A stretch of DNA of 64,000 bases from NCBI RefSeq assembly GCF_024347495.1, contig NZ_AP025491.1:62001-126000 (forward strand). The letters are read 5' to 3'. This stretch comes from Vibrio gallaecicus. Lineage in GTDB: Bacteria; Pseudomonadota; Gammaproteobacteria; Enterobacterales; Vibrionaceae. This document shows positions 16,687 through 24,916 of this stretch, piece after piece. Made by a program: the position numbers and the translations under genes. Position 1 is the stretch's first letter. Each line of letters begins with the position of its first letter. Below the pieces are notes generated by a model. That model saw only the letters and a program-made list of their open reading frames with translations. It ran no database searches and was not told the DNA's origin.

Positions 16687-17256
16687 TCACACGACTAATG
16701 GCATGCCAATTAGCTTGCTGTGCAAATACAGCACGAAGGTAATAGTTAATGCTATGCCAAGAATGATCGCAATGATGTCATTCATTTTACTTGGTTTAAG
16801 ACTCGGTAGAGGGCGAGTTTCTCTTTTATTGAACGACACTCGTGCAATGATTGCCCAGATTAAAAAAGATCCAAAAAGTATCACGTCAGCCATCATGCCA
16901 TTAACGAGTAAATGACTGAATGCCCATAATTTTACAGCGATAAGTTGAGGGTGTTTCGTTACTTGCTTTATTTTACCTGGTAAGTAAGGAACAACGAATA
17001 ACACCATTACAGGAAGCATCAATAAATAGGTGAGATGCCTTACCCAGTATGGCAGTGTATAAAGCAGTACAGGCTCGAGTCTAAGTGATGCATAGCCTTT
17101 TGCAATAAACACAATTCCCACAAGAGATATGATTGAGTAGATCAACTTCCACCCAATCTTGTATTTTTCAACCATTCTGGTTCTGAAATCTTCATTAATG
17201 ATAGATATTGAATGAACACCTAAAAATAACATTAAACCTGTAATAAAAATCACCAT
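16687..17256 (-). CDS. NnrU-family membrane protein
   Basis: A 189-residue protein with five to six hydrophobic helices. It starts MVIFITGLMLFLGVHSISII, and GWKLIYSIISLVGIVFIAKG and ASLRLEPVLLY match the NnrU pattern. NnrU was named beside nitrite/nitric-oxide reductase genes and resembles isoprenoid-pathway isomerases such as Z-ISO. Its function in Vibrio is unknown. No denitrification genes are nearby. It has no operon partner and is convergent with BCCT. Confidence 0.85.
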   Translation of the reverse strand: MVIFITGLMLFLGVHSISIINEDFRTRMVEKYKIGWKLIYSIISLVGIVFIAKGYASLRLEPVLLYTLPYWVRHLTYLLMLPVMVLFVVPYLPGKIKQVTKHPQLIAVKLWAFSHLLVNGMMADVILFGSFLIWAIIARVSFNKRETRPLPSLKPSKMNDIIAIILGIALTITFVLYLHSKLIGMPLVV

Positions 17257-17429
17257 AAGATCTTTCCTCTATTCCTTTATATTGACGCTAGAATAACCAC
17301 TTTCCTTGCATGTAAAGTTGCGCACAATCAAATTGTGCAAAATTAAAGGTAAATAATTTGTGACATCTTCGTTGACTGCCCTAGTGGTATTAATCGATTT
17401 TCTGTGTGGGTTTCAGGCTTAGATAGGCT

Positions 17430-17825
17430 TTATGACATGAATTGACTTTGTGCCGATGAACATATTCTTCCGTGTTGGACTATCTGGCTTTGTAAAAAAT
17501 GAATATTACGTTTGCTTTTTACCCACTTCGCTCGGATTTCTATTGGCTTACCAATGTATATCGGGCTATGGAATCTAGAGGCTAAGCTAACGGTCATCGC
17601 GTGGATATCATGACTGAATAAGCAGTGCAGCATTGCACAGTCATGTAACGTGGTTACAATGCCTCCTTGCATAATCCCATCGTAGCCCTCCACTTTATCT
17701 GTTGGTACAATCTTCGCGAGGATCTCTCGTTCACCTATGATGTCAAAGTTTATAGGGCTGTGAGTAAAAAAATTGTGGCAGCATACTTGGCATTGTCGAT
17801 GGTTATAGGGAGTAGAGATATTCAT
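17430..17825 (-). CDS. PaaI-like hotdog-fold thioesterase
   Basis: A 131-residue protein. The hotdog core is GIMQGGIVTTLHDCAMLHCL, with the Gly-Gly turn and the Asp in the central helix that PaaI-type thioesterases use, followed by beta strands HAMTVSLASRFHSPIYIGKP. An N-terminal CQVCCHN cluster resembles a small metal-binding knuckle. It likely hydrolyses an acyl-CoA of unknown identity. It is divergent from the DUF134 gene with only 28 bases between start codons, so their promoters overlap. Confidence 0.8.
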   Translation of the reverse strand: MNISTPYNHRQCQVCCHNFFTHSPINFDIIGEREILAKIVPTDKVEGYDGIMQGGIVTTLHDCAMLHCLFSHDIHAMTVSLASRFHSPIYIGKPIEIRAKWVKSKRNIHFLQSQIVQHGRICSSAQSQFMS

Positions 17826-17853
17826 ATTTGCCTTTACACAGTAGGAAATTGAT

Positions 17854-18132
17854 ATGGCTCGACCAAAAAAACATCGAGTGTTATGTACACGTGCTGCTTA
17901 TTCTTGTTTCAAGCCTAATGGAATTCCTCGAGAGGAACTCCATCATGAAGACCTTCATTTAGAAGAGCTGGAAGCATTACGCTTGGCTGATGTTGAAGGG
18001 CTGAGTCAGCTTGAAGCCGCAATGCAAATGCAGGTGTCCCGCCAAACGTTCGGTAACATCATTAAACGTGCACGAGCTAAAGTAGCAACCTGCATTGTTC
18101 ATGGTCATGCACTAGTGATTCAAGAGTCCTGA
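17854..18132 (+). CDS. DUF134 (UPF0251) HTH protein
   Basis: A 92-residue protein. EALRLADVEGLSQLEAAMQM followed by VSRQTFGNIIKRARAKV is a sigma-70 region-4-like helix-turn-helix typical of DUF134 proteins, which are suspected regulators. N-terminal Cys residues (VLCTRAAYSCFKP) and a His-rich stretch (EELHHEDLHLEEL) could bind metal. GGAA upstream of the ATG supports the start. The next two genes on the opposite strand, NqrM-like and NifX-like, concern Fe or Fe-S chemistry. Its last 13 bases overlap the NqrM-like gene tail to tail. Confidence 0.88.
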   Translation: MARPKKHRVLCTRAAYSCFKPNGIPREELHHEDLHLEELEALRLADVEGLSQLEAAMQMQVSRQTFGNIIKRARAKVATCIVHGHALVIQES

Positions 18133-18323
18133 TAGGGCTCTTTGATTTGGTAGAGTACTCGGCTGTGTTCCACACACATATCTACGCAATTGCATTCTTT
18201 CTTGATATCTAATTGAGCTAACCCGCCACAACTCCCTTTGATGGGGTGTCGTGAAAAAATGATACCTATCGACATCAACGTTATTACGGCGATAAAACTC
18301 AGGAGAGTGAATAAGAATGTCAT
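18120..18323 (-). CDS. NqrM-like (DUF539) small membrane protein
   Basis: A 67-residue protein with one N-terminal membrane helix (FLFTLLSFIAVITLMSIGII), then GSCGGL and a CNCVDMC cluster. This pattern is that of NqrM, the factor needed to mature the Na+-translocating NADH:quinone reductase, presumably by delivering Fe. The canonical nqrM gene follows nqrA-F and apbE, which are not here, so this is likely a paralogue. It overlaps the stop of the NifX-like gene by 4 bases (ATGA), so the two are co-translated. Confidence 0.8.
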   Translation of the reverse strand: MTFLFTLLSFIAVITLMSIGIIFSRHPIKGSCGGLAQLDIKKECNCVDMCVEHSRVLYQIKEPYQDS

Positions 18324-18769
18324 TGGTAAACCCTTTTGATTACCCCTAGTTTATGCGGCTGCGATCTGGAAAGAGTGGAAGTGGTGGAAAGAGCTGAAGT
18401 CGGTCCTCTTTTGCTGCCGCAACGATGATTATTACGTGATTCTCGGCCGTACTCTGTGTCTCGAATTTCTGGCAGGTTCTTTAAGTCTAATGCGGTAATT
18501 AACGCTTTTGCAGGAGAGGCAAAGACTTTGACTTCCTTATCGAACAGGTGGCCTAGCATTTTTTTACCAATATGGCGGACAACAACAGCCTTTACATGAT
18601 AAGTACCAATGATCGCCATCCATCGATTCTTTTTATTGCATGAGTTATCCGATTCGTTCCAAGGAATAATATGCCTGACCTGTTGTCGGTCATCCATAAT
18701 GATGATTTGTGGTGAGCGAGAAAAATGGTTGCCAACGTGAAGGTTCTGAGAAGGGACCGCGTAGATCAT
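18320..18769 (-). CDS. NifX/NifB-C-terminal-like iron-molybdenum cofactor family protein
   Basis: A 149-residue protein. MIYAVPSQNLHVGNHFSRSP, QIIIMDDRQQ and VRHIGKKMLGHLFDKEVKVF fit the dinitrogenase iron-molybdenum cofactor fold (NifX, NafY, NifB C-terminus), which carries Fe-S or FeMo clusters. No nitrogenase genes are present. The C-terminal ~50 residues are basic, Ser/Thr-rich and atypical. The frame opens at a TTG (18784), but ATG 18769 has AGGAG six bases upstream. A 28-bp palindrome lies 42 bases before this start. First gene of an operon with the NqrM-like gene. Confidence 0.82.
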   Translation of the reverse strand: MIYAVPSQNLHVGNHFSRSPQIIIMDDRQQVRHIIPWNESDNSCNKKNRWMAIIGTYHVKAVVVRHIGKKMLGHLFDKEVKVFASPAKALITALDLKNLPEIRDTEYGRESRNNHRCGSKRGPTSALSTTSTLSRSQPHKLGVIKRVYQ

Positions 18770-18810
18770 GGTAGCTCCTAGCAAATGCGAATGAGGTGGT
18801 TATTGTAAGA

Positions 18811-18838
18811 TTTGTTATTGGCATATGCTAATAACAAA
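18811..18838. promoter_or_regulatory. 28-bp palindrome upstream of the NifX-like/NqrM-like operon
   Basis: TTTGTTATT (18811-18819) and AATAACAAA (18830-18838) flank the self-palindromic GCATATGC (18821-18828), with a single mismatched pair. Such a site 42 bases upstream of the operon start is a strong operator candidate, possibly for the adjacent DUF134 protein. The binder is inferred. Confidence 0.6.
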
Positions 18839-19001
18839 TATGCAACTATAGTTTTCGCAGGCTAGGGAATGTCGAGAACAGTCGTCGGGTGTAGACAAAT
18901 ATAAGGTGTGAATATCAGTCTTATTTTGTATTCATCTATAGTGCTTATTTACTGTTTTTAATCCACTTGTTTTAGTTCTGGGTAACTGGCGATACTCACA
19001 A

Positions 19002-19065
19002 CTTACCTATTGTTCTAAATATAAACTTACCTATTGCTAACTTTATATTTAGAACAATAGGTAAG
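19002..19065. repeat. 24-bp perfect inverted repeat with a third copy in the loop
   Basis: Arms at 19002-19025 and 19042-19065 are perfect reverse complements. The 16-base loop begins with CTTACCTATTG, the same 11 bases that begin the left arm. It lies just downstream of the AGE-family gene. Both flanks lack a T run, so a terminator role is not obvious. The rest of 18839-19001 shows nothing I can support. Confidence 0.8.
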
Positions 19066-19097
19066 CCATTTTTAAGCGTTAGTTGACGTTCAAGCTG

Positions 19098-20540
19098 CTA
19101 AGGTTGAATGTTTTCAAAACGGACTTTTTGCGTTCCATCTTCTTGCACATCTATATCAATCACGTCACCTTGAAAATAATAAGGGGCAACGGGCATTTTG
19201 CTGTTTTTCGGTCTGGCGTAGTGTAAGGTTGCCGATTTTTTTTCAACTTGCTGTGAGTATAAGTAACCAATTAAGGCATGCTCAAATTGATGGTATCCAT
19301 TGCCCCAATGGAAAGCTTTAGTTCGTTTGGGTTCAAGTCCAACCCCGCCGTACTTATGGTCAACCCATACATCATGGAAAGTTGGTAGGGTATATTGCAG
19401 CACTTCTTTCATCGAACCGTCAACGAGTGATACGGTCATAGCGGCTTGATCAAGCTCTGCCCATTCCCATGATGAACTCCACTGACTATAAGGTCGACTT
19501 TGCCAGCCTGTTATATCCTGATCTTTCCATTTTTCCTGAAGTTGTTCGTTAAAGTAGCCGGAGACGCTGGCAAAACTTTTCTGATATTGCGCTTGCTCGA
19601 GAGTATGTTTCATCCCCTTGAGACCGAAAGTCGACCATTCAGAATTCTTTAGGGTTTGCCCTGTTAAATACGTCATCCAGTACGCTTTGATAGTGTGCCC
19701 AAAATCATTATGATTGGCGTTTGGCATCATGGCGGCTTTATGGTGAATTGCTCCGTAAAAGCGTTGTTCGCTCTTGGAGTGATAATGCTCAACCATGGTT
19801 TGTGTTAGCCAGTTAAGGTCATTAAACCATTTTGACTTGATCGGCTCTTCTAGTAACGGTGCAATCAATAGCATGTAACCGTTAATTTGGTCTAATTGAG
19901 CGACCAGCTCTCGCTGTTTTGCACTGCCATCACTGCTGTCAGCCAGAACCCAAGCGAGACCAAGACCATCTTCCAGTCGATATTTTTCAAATATGAAAGC
20001 TTGCTGATCGATAAGTGCCTGCTCGACCTTTTTGTCTTGTGTTAGGTAGTAATACATAGCTAAGCCAACTAAAGCATAAGCTTGATCTTGCGATGTGCGT
20101 TGTTGCCAATCTAGCCCTGCTCTCCCTTTTTGGGTATAGCTAATGAAGCCACCATTCTTCTTGTCTTGTAGCTCATCAATTATGTAGTAGGCACCTTGTT
20201 TTGCTAGGTTTAAGGCTTTAGGGTCTCCGGTAAGGTGGTACAGAACACCATAAGCAAAAGTTTGCCGTGATTTCATTCGTGTGAAATCTTTTCCAAAATG
20301 TGGTGCAATCCAATCTCTTTTTAATTCAGGGCAGACATCTGAAACATTGAGCAGTGTGCCGTCATCACAGCGGAAAGTCGGGAAGTTACCGATTGGCTCA
20401 CCTTGAGCACTCGGCATTACCCAATAGGGAGCGAGCCCTTTGGTTGTGTGATCTAGCCAGTCTTCACCTGAAGGAAGGTTGATGCTTGCAGATACGGTTA
20501 AGCTGACCGTACTTAGAATAGCAATTGTTTCTCGTAACAT
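19098..20540 (-). CDS. Exported AGE-family (N-acylglucosamine 2-epimerase-like) protein
   Basis: A protein of about 480 residues with a signal peptide (MLRETIAILSTVSLTVSASI) and an all-helical alpha6/alpha6 barrel. NHNDFGHTIKAYWMTY and FHWGNGYHQFEHALIGYLY carry the His residues typical of the AGE/cellobiose-epimerase superfamily, and YGVLYHLTGDPKALNLAKQG is a helical-hairpin repeat. Export to the periplasm is unusual for epimerases and suggests an isomerase-like or binding role on carbohydrate. ATG 20540 is chosen; a GTG at 20549 would add three residues. It stands alone. Confidence 0.8.
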   Translation of the reverse strand: MLRETIAILSTVSLTVSASINLPSGEDWLDHTTKGLAPYWVMPSAQGEPIGNFPTFRCDDGTLLNVSDVCPELKRDWIAPHFGKDFTRMKSRQTFAYGVLYHLTGDPKALNLAKQGAYYIIDELQDKKNGGFISYTQKGRAGLDWQQRTSQDQAYALVGLAMYYYLTQDKKVEQALIDQQAFIFEKYRLEDGLGLAWVLADSSDGSAKQRELVAQLDQINGYMLLIAPLLEEPIKSKWFNDLNWLTQTMVEHYHSKSEQRFYGAIHHKAAMMPNANHNDFGHTIKAYWMTYLTGQTLKNSEWSTFGLKGMKHTLEQAQYQKSFASVSGYFNEQLQEKWKDQDITGWQSRPYSQWSSSWEWAELDQAAMTVSLVDGSMKEVLQYTLPTFHDVWVDHKYGGVGLEPKRTKAFHWGNGYHQFEHALIGYLYSQQVEKKSATLHYARPKNSKMPVAPYYFQGDVIDIDVQEDGTQKVRFENIQP

Positions 20541-20666
20541 GATGTGCACTTAAGTAGTTGAATTTATTTGAATATAAACAATCATACTTACACATTATGG
20601 CGGGGTGATCACAGTCGTTTAAATGTTGAATGGTAAAGGTGGCTTGTTTGAAGTGAAGCAGGCTCA

Positions 20667-20710
20667 GAAAAAGTGGCACACTTATCAATTAATTAAGCCA
20701 GTGTGCCACT
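20667..20710 (-). terminator. Terminator of the M14 family gene
   Basis: AGTGGCACACT (20672-20682) and AGTGTGCCACT (20700-20710) form an 11-bp perfect stem. On the minus strand it is followed by TTTTTC. Confidence 0.75.
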
Positions 20711-20737
20711 AATGCCATTGCGACTGAAACCATGTGG

Positions 20738-21661
20738 TTAAGCGGTTTTGGCTAGTACATAGTCAAGCGCACCTAGAATTGCTGCTACTTGAGCGTCATT
20801 ACATTCTTCGTCTGTGACTTTAGCGCTGTCAGGGTAAACTTCAGTCGTAGTTCCATATTTACAGTTTGTCACACCACCACATAGTCCGAGTTTTTTCATT
20901 GGGTAGTTGATAACGCCATGTTGTGTTACGTCTGAACCGATGATTTTGCCTTCTTCATCCGCAGGGGCAATGTGCGTTACTTTTGCCACTGATTCAATGA
21001 TAGCGGCTTGGAACTCCGGTTGCGGGTTTTCAGTATCGCCTACCGTGTAGAAGCCATCTGGAATCATCCCCTCAATGTACTCAATACCATCACGTGCCGC
21101 GAGAGCTGGTCTAAACTCGGTTTCATCAGAGTCCGTAGTTTCGTGAAGATCAATGTGTACTAAAACTTCTTGTGGCAAAGAAGCAACTAGATCGCGTAGG
21201 TTTGCGGATTCTTCTGCGGGTGTACCTTCATAGAAAGAACGGTTTGGATCTACCGCATTTGGGTTCCAGCGGTTAATCACTTCATAGCCCCATGGGCTAA
21301 CACAAGGCGCGATGACAATATTAAAATACGGCGTGTATTTGTTCGCTTGAGTTTCTGCAAACTTAATTGCGCCGTGAACACCGCTGGTTTCATAACCATG
21401 TACGCCGCCAGTCACAAGAACGGTTGGTTTGTTGCTGTCCCAATTTTTACTTTTAATGGCAAATAGCGGAAAACGCTCGGTGTCATAGCTCAAGGCGCCA
21501 TACTGTTCGATATCAAACTGCTCGGAGAGTGCTGAAATTTTTGGCACTACTTCTTTTTGATATTCACGTTTAATGGTGGTTTGTTCGTACCACTCTTTGC
21601 GTTCTTGTTCTTGCCATTTTTGACCAGGCTTACCGATTGGGTAGGTGTAGGTATCTTGCAT
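20738..21661 (-). CDS. M14-family zinc metallo-hydrolase (succinylglutamate desuccinylase/aspartoacylase-like)
   Basis: A 307-residue protein. The zinc ligands are visible as GGVHGYETSG (His and Glu) and the later HIDLHE (His). NPNAVDPNRSFYEGTPAEE is the substrate-binding Asn-Arg motif of carboxypeptidase-A-type folds. TTEVYPDS near the C-terminus may carry the catalytic Glu. It would cleave an amide or peptide bond; the substrate is not clear. No signal peptide, so it acts in the cytoplasm. It stands alone with a good terminator. Confidence 0.85.
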   Translation of the reverse strand: MQDTYTYPIGKPGQKWQEQERKEWYEQTTIKREYQKEVVPKISALSEQFDIEQYGALSYDTERFPLFAIKSKNWDSNKPTVLVTGGVHGYETSGVHGAIKFAETQANKYTPYFNIVIAPCVSPWGYEVINRWNPNAVDPNRSFYEGTPAEESANLRDLVASLPQEVLVHIDLHETTDSDETEFRPALAARDGIEYIEGMIPDGFYTVGDTENPQPEFQAAIIESVAKVTHIAPADEEGKIIGSDVTQHGVINYPMKKLGLCGGVTNCKYGTTTEVYPDSAKVTDEECNDAQVAAILGALDYVLAKTA

Positions 21662-21802
21662 TTCCTTGCCTCTATAGGATCACGTTGAAGGCAAGAGCAT
21701 AGTCAGCTGTCGATTGTTAAGCAACTGTTATTGATGTCGTTGATTTATGAACCAACAAAATGGTAGGGAAACATATTAATTTATGTATTAGTTGGCTTTA
21801 AT

Positions 21803-22999
21803 CTACTGTATCACTTTTAGATTTGGCCCTAGATCTGAAGGAGTTTTGGCGGAATAAACTGCATTTCTACCGTTGCTTTTCGCAGCATATAGAGCTTCAT
21901 CAGCTCTTTGTATCAGCGAAGACCATTGCTCATCTTTATTTAATTGAGAAACACCAAAGCTAGCGGTCCAAGGAACAGTTTGATTCTGAGTAAATGAAAA
22001 ACTGGCTATAGATTCGCGTATTTTATTCGCTACAATCATTGCATTTTCAGTATTCGTTTCAGGTAAAATAATTAAGAACTCATCACCACCGTAGCGAAAC
22101 CCAAGATCTTGTTTTCGCAGTTTAGTTCTCAATATCTCCCCAATTCTTATTAATACTAGATCACCTATTTGATGACCTAAAGAATCATTTATTTCTTTAA
22201 AATGGTCAATGTCAGCAATGATAATAGACAATTCAGAGTGGTTTCGCTGCGCTCGAGAATACTCTCTTGGAATGATGTCTTCCATCGCTCTGCGGTTATA
22301 AAGCTGCGTTAGGCTATCTTTGATTGAAGAGCTATAAACGGTTGAGACTAACCTTGCATTAATAAGCCAAGTGAATGTAAACCCAACCACAATGATCAAT
22401 ACCACCATCATAAAGAAGGCGAGCTGGTGGATGTTTCCCGCGTGTAAGAAATTATTGATGTCTGACCCTGAAACGGTAATGCCTATACGTAAGGTCATAA
22501 AGAAAGCATTAAAGAAGAAAATACCTGCCAGTAGCCAGATAGCTAATGATAGGTCATCAGCTTTTCCTTTCAAGGTAATGTATGCGCTCATACTTGTGCA
22601 AATAACTACATGCAGGCTAATTATAACGATTCTCGTCGTCGTGGAAGTATCGAACAATGAGTAGTAAATAAGAGATATAGCAACCAGAGGTAAAAGAATG
22701 AAAGCTATTTTTGAGTATATGAAGGATGTGATTCGAAACTGACATAGACTATGCACAATCAAAGTGAAACCGAAAGCAATAAGAGTATTTGCTGCGACTT
22801 TTGATAACCAAATTGAGATGCTTGGACCAAAACTGAGTAAAGAGAAACCAATAGACAGCATCAAAATCGCTGTCGCTAAAGTGAATAAGCCTGGTATTGG
22901 CTCTTGGTTTTTTTGAAGAAGACTTAGCCCTATAAAATAAACGATGGATAACATTGCCGTGACAACGCACAACGTCCGAATGTCTAAATTTAATTCCAT
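21803..22999 (-). CDS. Membrane-anchored GGDEF diguanylate cyclase
   Basis: A protein of about 398 residues. Seven to eight hydrophobic segments span residues 5-220, a 7TM-like sensor. The GGDEF domain starts at SLTQLYNRRAMEDIIPREYS, with intact active site FRYGGDEFLIILPE and inhibitory site RKQD five residues before it. It makes c-di-GMP at the inner membrane in response to an unknown signal. ATG 22999 has GAGGG upstream; a GTG at 23005 is less likely. It has no obvious operon partner. Confidence 0.92.
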   Translation of the reverse strand: MELNLDIRTLCVVTAMLSIVYFIGLSLLQKNQEPIPGLFTLATAILMLSIGFSLLSFGPSISIWLSKVAANTLIAFGFTLIVHSLCQFRITSFIYSKIAFILLPLVAISLIYYSLFDTSTTTRIVIISLHVVICTSMSAYITLKGKADDLSLAIWLLAGIFFFNAFFMTLRIGITVSGSDINNFLHAGNIHQLAFFMMVVLIIVVGFTFTWLINARLVSTVYSSSIKDSLTQLYNRRAMEDIIPREYSRAQRNHSELSIIIADIDHFKEINDSLGHQIGDLVLIRIGEILRTKLRKQDLGFRYGGDEFLIILPETNTENAMIVANKIRESIASFSFTQNQTVPWTASFGVSQLNKDEQWSSLIQRADEALYAAKSNGRNAVYSAKTPSDLGPNLKVIQ

Positions 23000-23213
23000 G
23001 TACACCCTCTCGATAAGATCGAATGAGCGCTTAGCTCTTATATCTGAAGCTTAGTCTACAACCCTTAATAAATCGAATGGCGCCCGAAATATTTGCATAT
23101 TCTCGAATTAAAATGAGTGACTTAGCGGTTAATCGCTACTGGGGTATTGTTTGAATAGAATAGTTTGAGACTAAGGTTGAGGGTTTTAATGAAAGATGAC
23201 GAAAGAACTATCT

Positions 23214-23248
23214 ATAAAAAAGCTCTCTATATTTAATAGAGAGCTTTT
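23214..23248 (-). terminator. Terminator of pyrC
   Basis: AAAAGCTCTCTAT (23218-23230) and ATAGAGAGCTTTT (23236-23248) form a 13-bp perfect stem with an ATTTA loop. On the minus strand it is followed by a T run. Confidence 0.85.
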
Positions 23249-23281
23249 AAAGTTCAGTGAGAAAGATGCTGAATTAAATAA

Positions 23282-24310
23282 TTACTTAACTGTCCAAGCG
23301 ATCGTTTCGCCAGCTCGAATCGGTACAACAATATCAGAACCGAAAGGCATCGTTTCTGCTACTTTCCACTCTTCTTTGACCAAGGTTACGGTATCTGAAT
23401 TGCGAGGGATACCATAAAAATCCGGTCCATTATGACAAGCAAAGGCTTCTAGATTTTCTAGTTTACCTTCTTGTTCAAATACTTCTGCATAAAGTTCAAC
23501 AGCTGCGTGTGCAGTATAAGAACCAGCACAGCCACAAGCTGCTTCTTTCATGCCTTTCGCGTGGGGCGCAGAATCCGTACCAAGGAAGAATTTCTTACTG
23601 CCACTTGTTGCCACAGCGATAAGAGCTTGCTGGTGGGTATTGCGCTTAAGAATTGGCAAGCAGTAGAAGTGAGGTTTAATGCCGCCTACTAGCATGTGGT
23701 TACGGTTATATAGTAAGTGGTGCGCCGTAATCGTTGCTGCAACGTTCTCATTTGCTTTTTGAACGAAGAAAGCCGCATCTGCTGTTGTAATGTGCTCTAA
23801 AACAATCTTCAGTTTAGGGAAGTCGTTAACAATAGGTGCTAGCACTGTGTCTAAAAACTCTTTCTCACGGTCAAAAATATCGACGTCATGTGACGTTACT
23901 TCGCCGTGTACAAGAAGCAACATACCGACTTCTTGCATCGTTTCTAGTACGTGATAAATATTCTTAGCTGATGTTACGCCAGAATCAGAGTTTGTCGTAG
24001 CGCCTGCCGGGTAAAGTTTAGCGGCAACAACGGCACCAGATTCTCTTGCTTTACGGATTTCTTCAGATGTCGTGTTATCTGTTAAGTAAAGTGCCATTAA
24101 AGGCTCAAACTGTTCACTTGGCTTTTCTGCCATGATGCGTTCACGGTAAGCTAAAGCCATTTCGGTATCGGTTACCGGTGGGATGGTGTTTGGCATGATT
24201 AACGCTCGACCATTGTAACGGCTGATATCGCGAACGGTATCTTTCAGTACATCACCATCGCGTAGATGAACGTGCCAGTCGTCAGGACGAGTAATCGTAA
24301 TTTGTGTCAT
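23282..24310 (-). CDS. pyrC: Dihydroorotase
   Basis: A 342-residue class II dihydroorotase that cyclises N-carbamoyl-aspartate to dihydroorotate in pyrimidine synthesis. Zinc ligands are visible: [10 protein letters not shown] (HxH), AAKLYPAG (the carboxylated Lys), LVHGE and LEHITT (His), and LGTDSAPH (Asp). Length and start ([20 protein letters not shown]) match E. coli PyrC. The leader carries a PurR-like box and a 9-bp inverted repeat, so purine control is likely. It stands alone. Confidence 0.97.
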   Translation of the reverse strand: MTQITITRPDDWHVHLRDGDVLKDTVRDISRYNGRALIMPNTIPPVTDTEMALAYRERIMAEKPSEQFEPLMALYLTDNTTSEEIRKARESGAVVAAKLYPAGATTNSDSGVTSAKNIYHVLETMQEVGMLLLVHGEVTSHDVDIFDREKEFLDTVLAPIVNDFPKLKIVLEHITTADAAFFVQKANENVAATITAHHLLYNRNHMLVGGIKPHFYCLPILKRNTHQQALIAVATSGSKKFFLGTDSAPHAKGMKEAACGCAGSYTAHAAVELYAEVFEQEGKLENLEAFACHNGPDFYGIPRNSDTVTLVKEEWKVAETMPFGSDIVVPIRAGETIAWTVK

Positions 24311-24348
24311 TGAAATGCTCCCACCAATTGAAGTGTTATGTAGTTGGA

Positions 24349-24394
24349 GCCTAAACGAACCAAAAACTGTGAAAGCAATCGCTTCCGTTTAGGC
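24349..24394 (-). promoter_or_regulatory. pyrC leader: PurR-like box and 9-bp inverted repeat
   Basis: AAGCAATCGCTTCCGT at 24373-24388 matches the PurR consensus ACGCAAACGTTTGCGT at 11 of 16 positions. GCCTAAACG (24349-24357) and CGTTTAGGC (24386-24394) form a perfect inverted repeat that overlaps it. Both lie 39-84 bases upstream of the pyrC start. E. coli pyrC is also under PurR. Confidence 0.55.
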
Positions 24395-24541
24395 GACAGG
24401 ATGATAGAGGAAAAGAGGTTTCATTTCACCCTATTTTTATTTCAATGATGGTTGAGGCTTTATTAATTACGGGCTAAATGAGATTAAAGAGTTGGAGTGA
24501 TGTTTATCATTTAACAGTGCCCGTTGCTTACACGGGTCATT

Positions 24542-24700
24542 TTATCGAGTTGCCACCCATAATGCATGGATCATCCCTGGAACCCAGAAAAATAGCGTTA
24601 GTACAATGTTGATCAGTAAATCTTTACCTACGCCTTTTGCGAAGAATACACCCAGTGGGGGAAGAATGACGCAGAGAATGATAAGTACAAGTTTATTCAT
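24542..24700 (-). CDS. YqaE/Pmp3-family small membrane protein
   Basis: A 52-residue protein with two membrane helices: MNKLVLIILCVILPPLGVFF and INIVLTLFFWVPGMIHALWV. This is the Pmp3/UPF0057 pattern, stress-linked proteolipids affecting membrane potential in yeast and plants. ATG 24700 has AAGGA upstream; the longer frame to 24736 is not family-like. It stands alone. Confidence 0.9.
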   Translation of the reverse strand: MNKLVLIILCVILPPLGVFFAKGVGKDLLINIVLTLFFWVPGMIHALWVATR

Positions 24701-24916
24701 AATAATTCCTTTTTCATGATTGCTCTTCATGAGCATAAATTGCCGAAGTCGTATCTACAAGATTGCAGCCAACTGACTTGATGTAAAGTGATTTGTGAAT
24801 ATTCTCAATAGACATATTCACAAGGTTCTCACATTTTACGCATCAAAATATCGCTGAGTTTAACTATTAGTAACCTTTTGTTAGCATGCATATAAATAAT
24901 AAACATTGGATTCGTT

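Noticed and set aside
23196..23417. Plus-strand ORF over the pyrC terminator and 3' end
   Set aside because: It reads through a 13-bp terminator stem and the pyrC coding strand, with no ribosome site.
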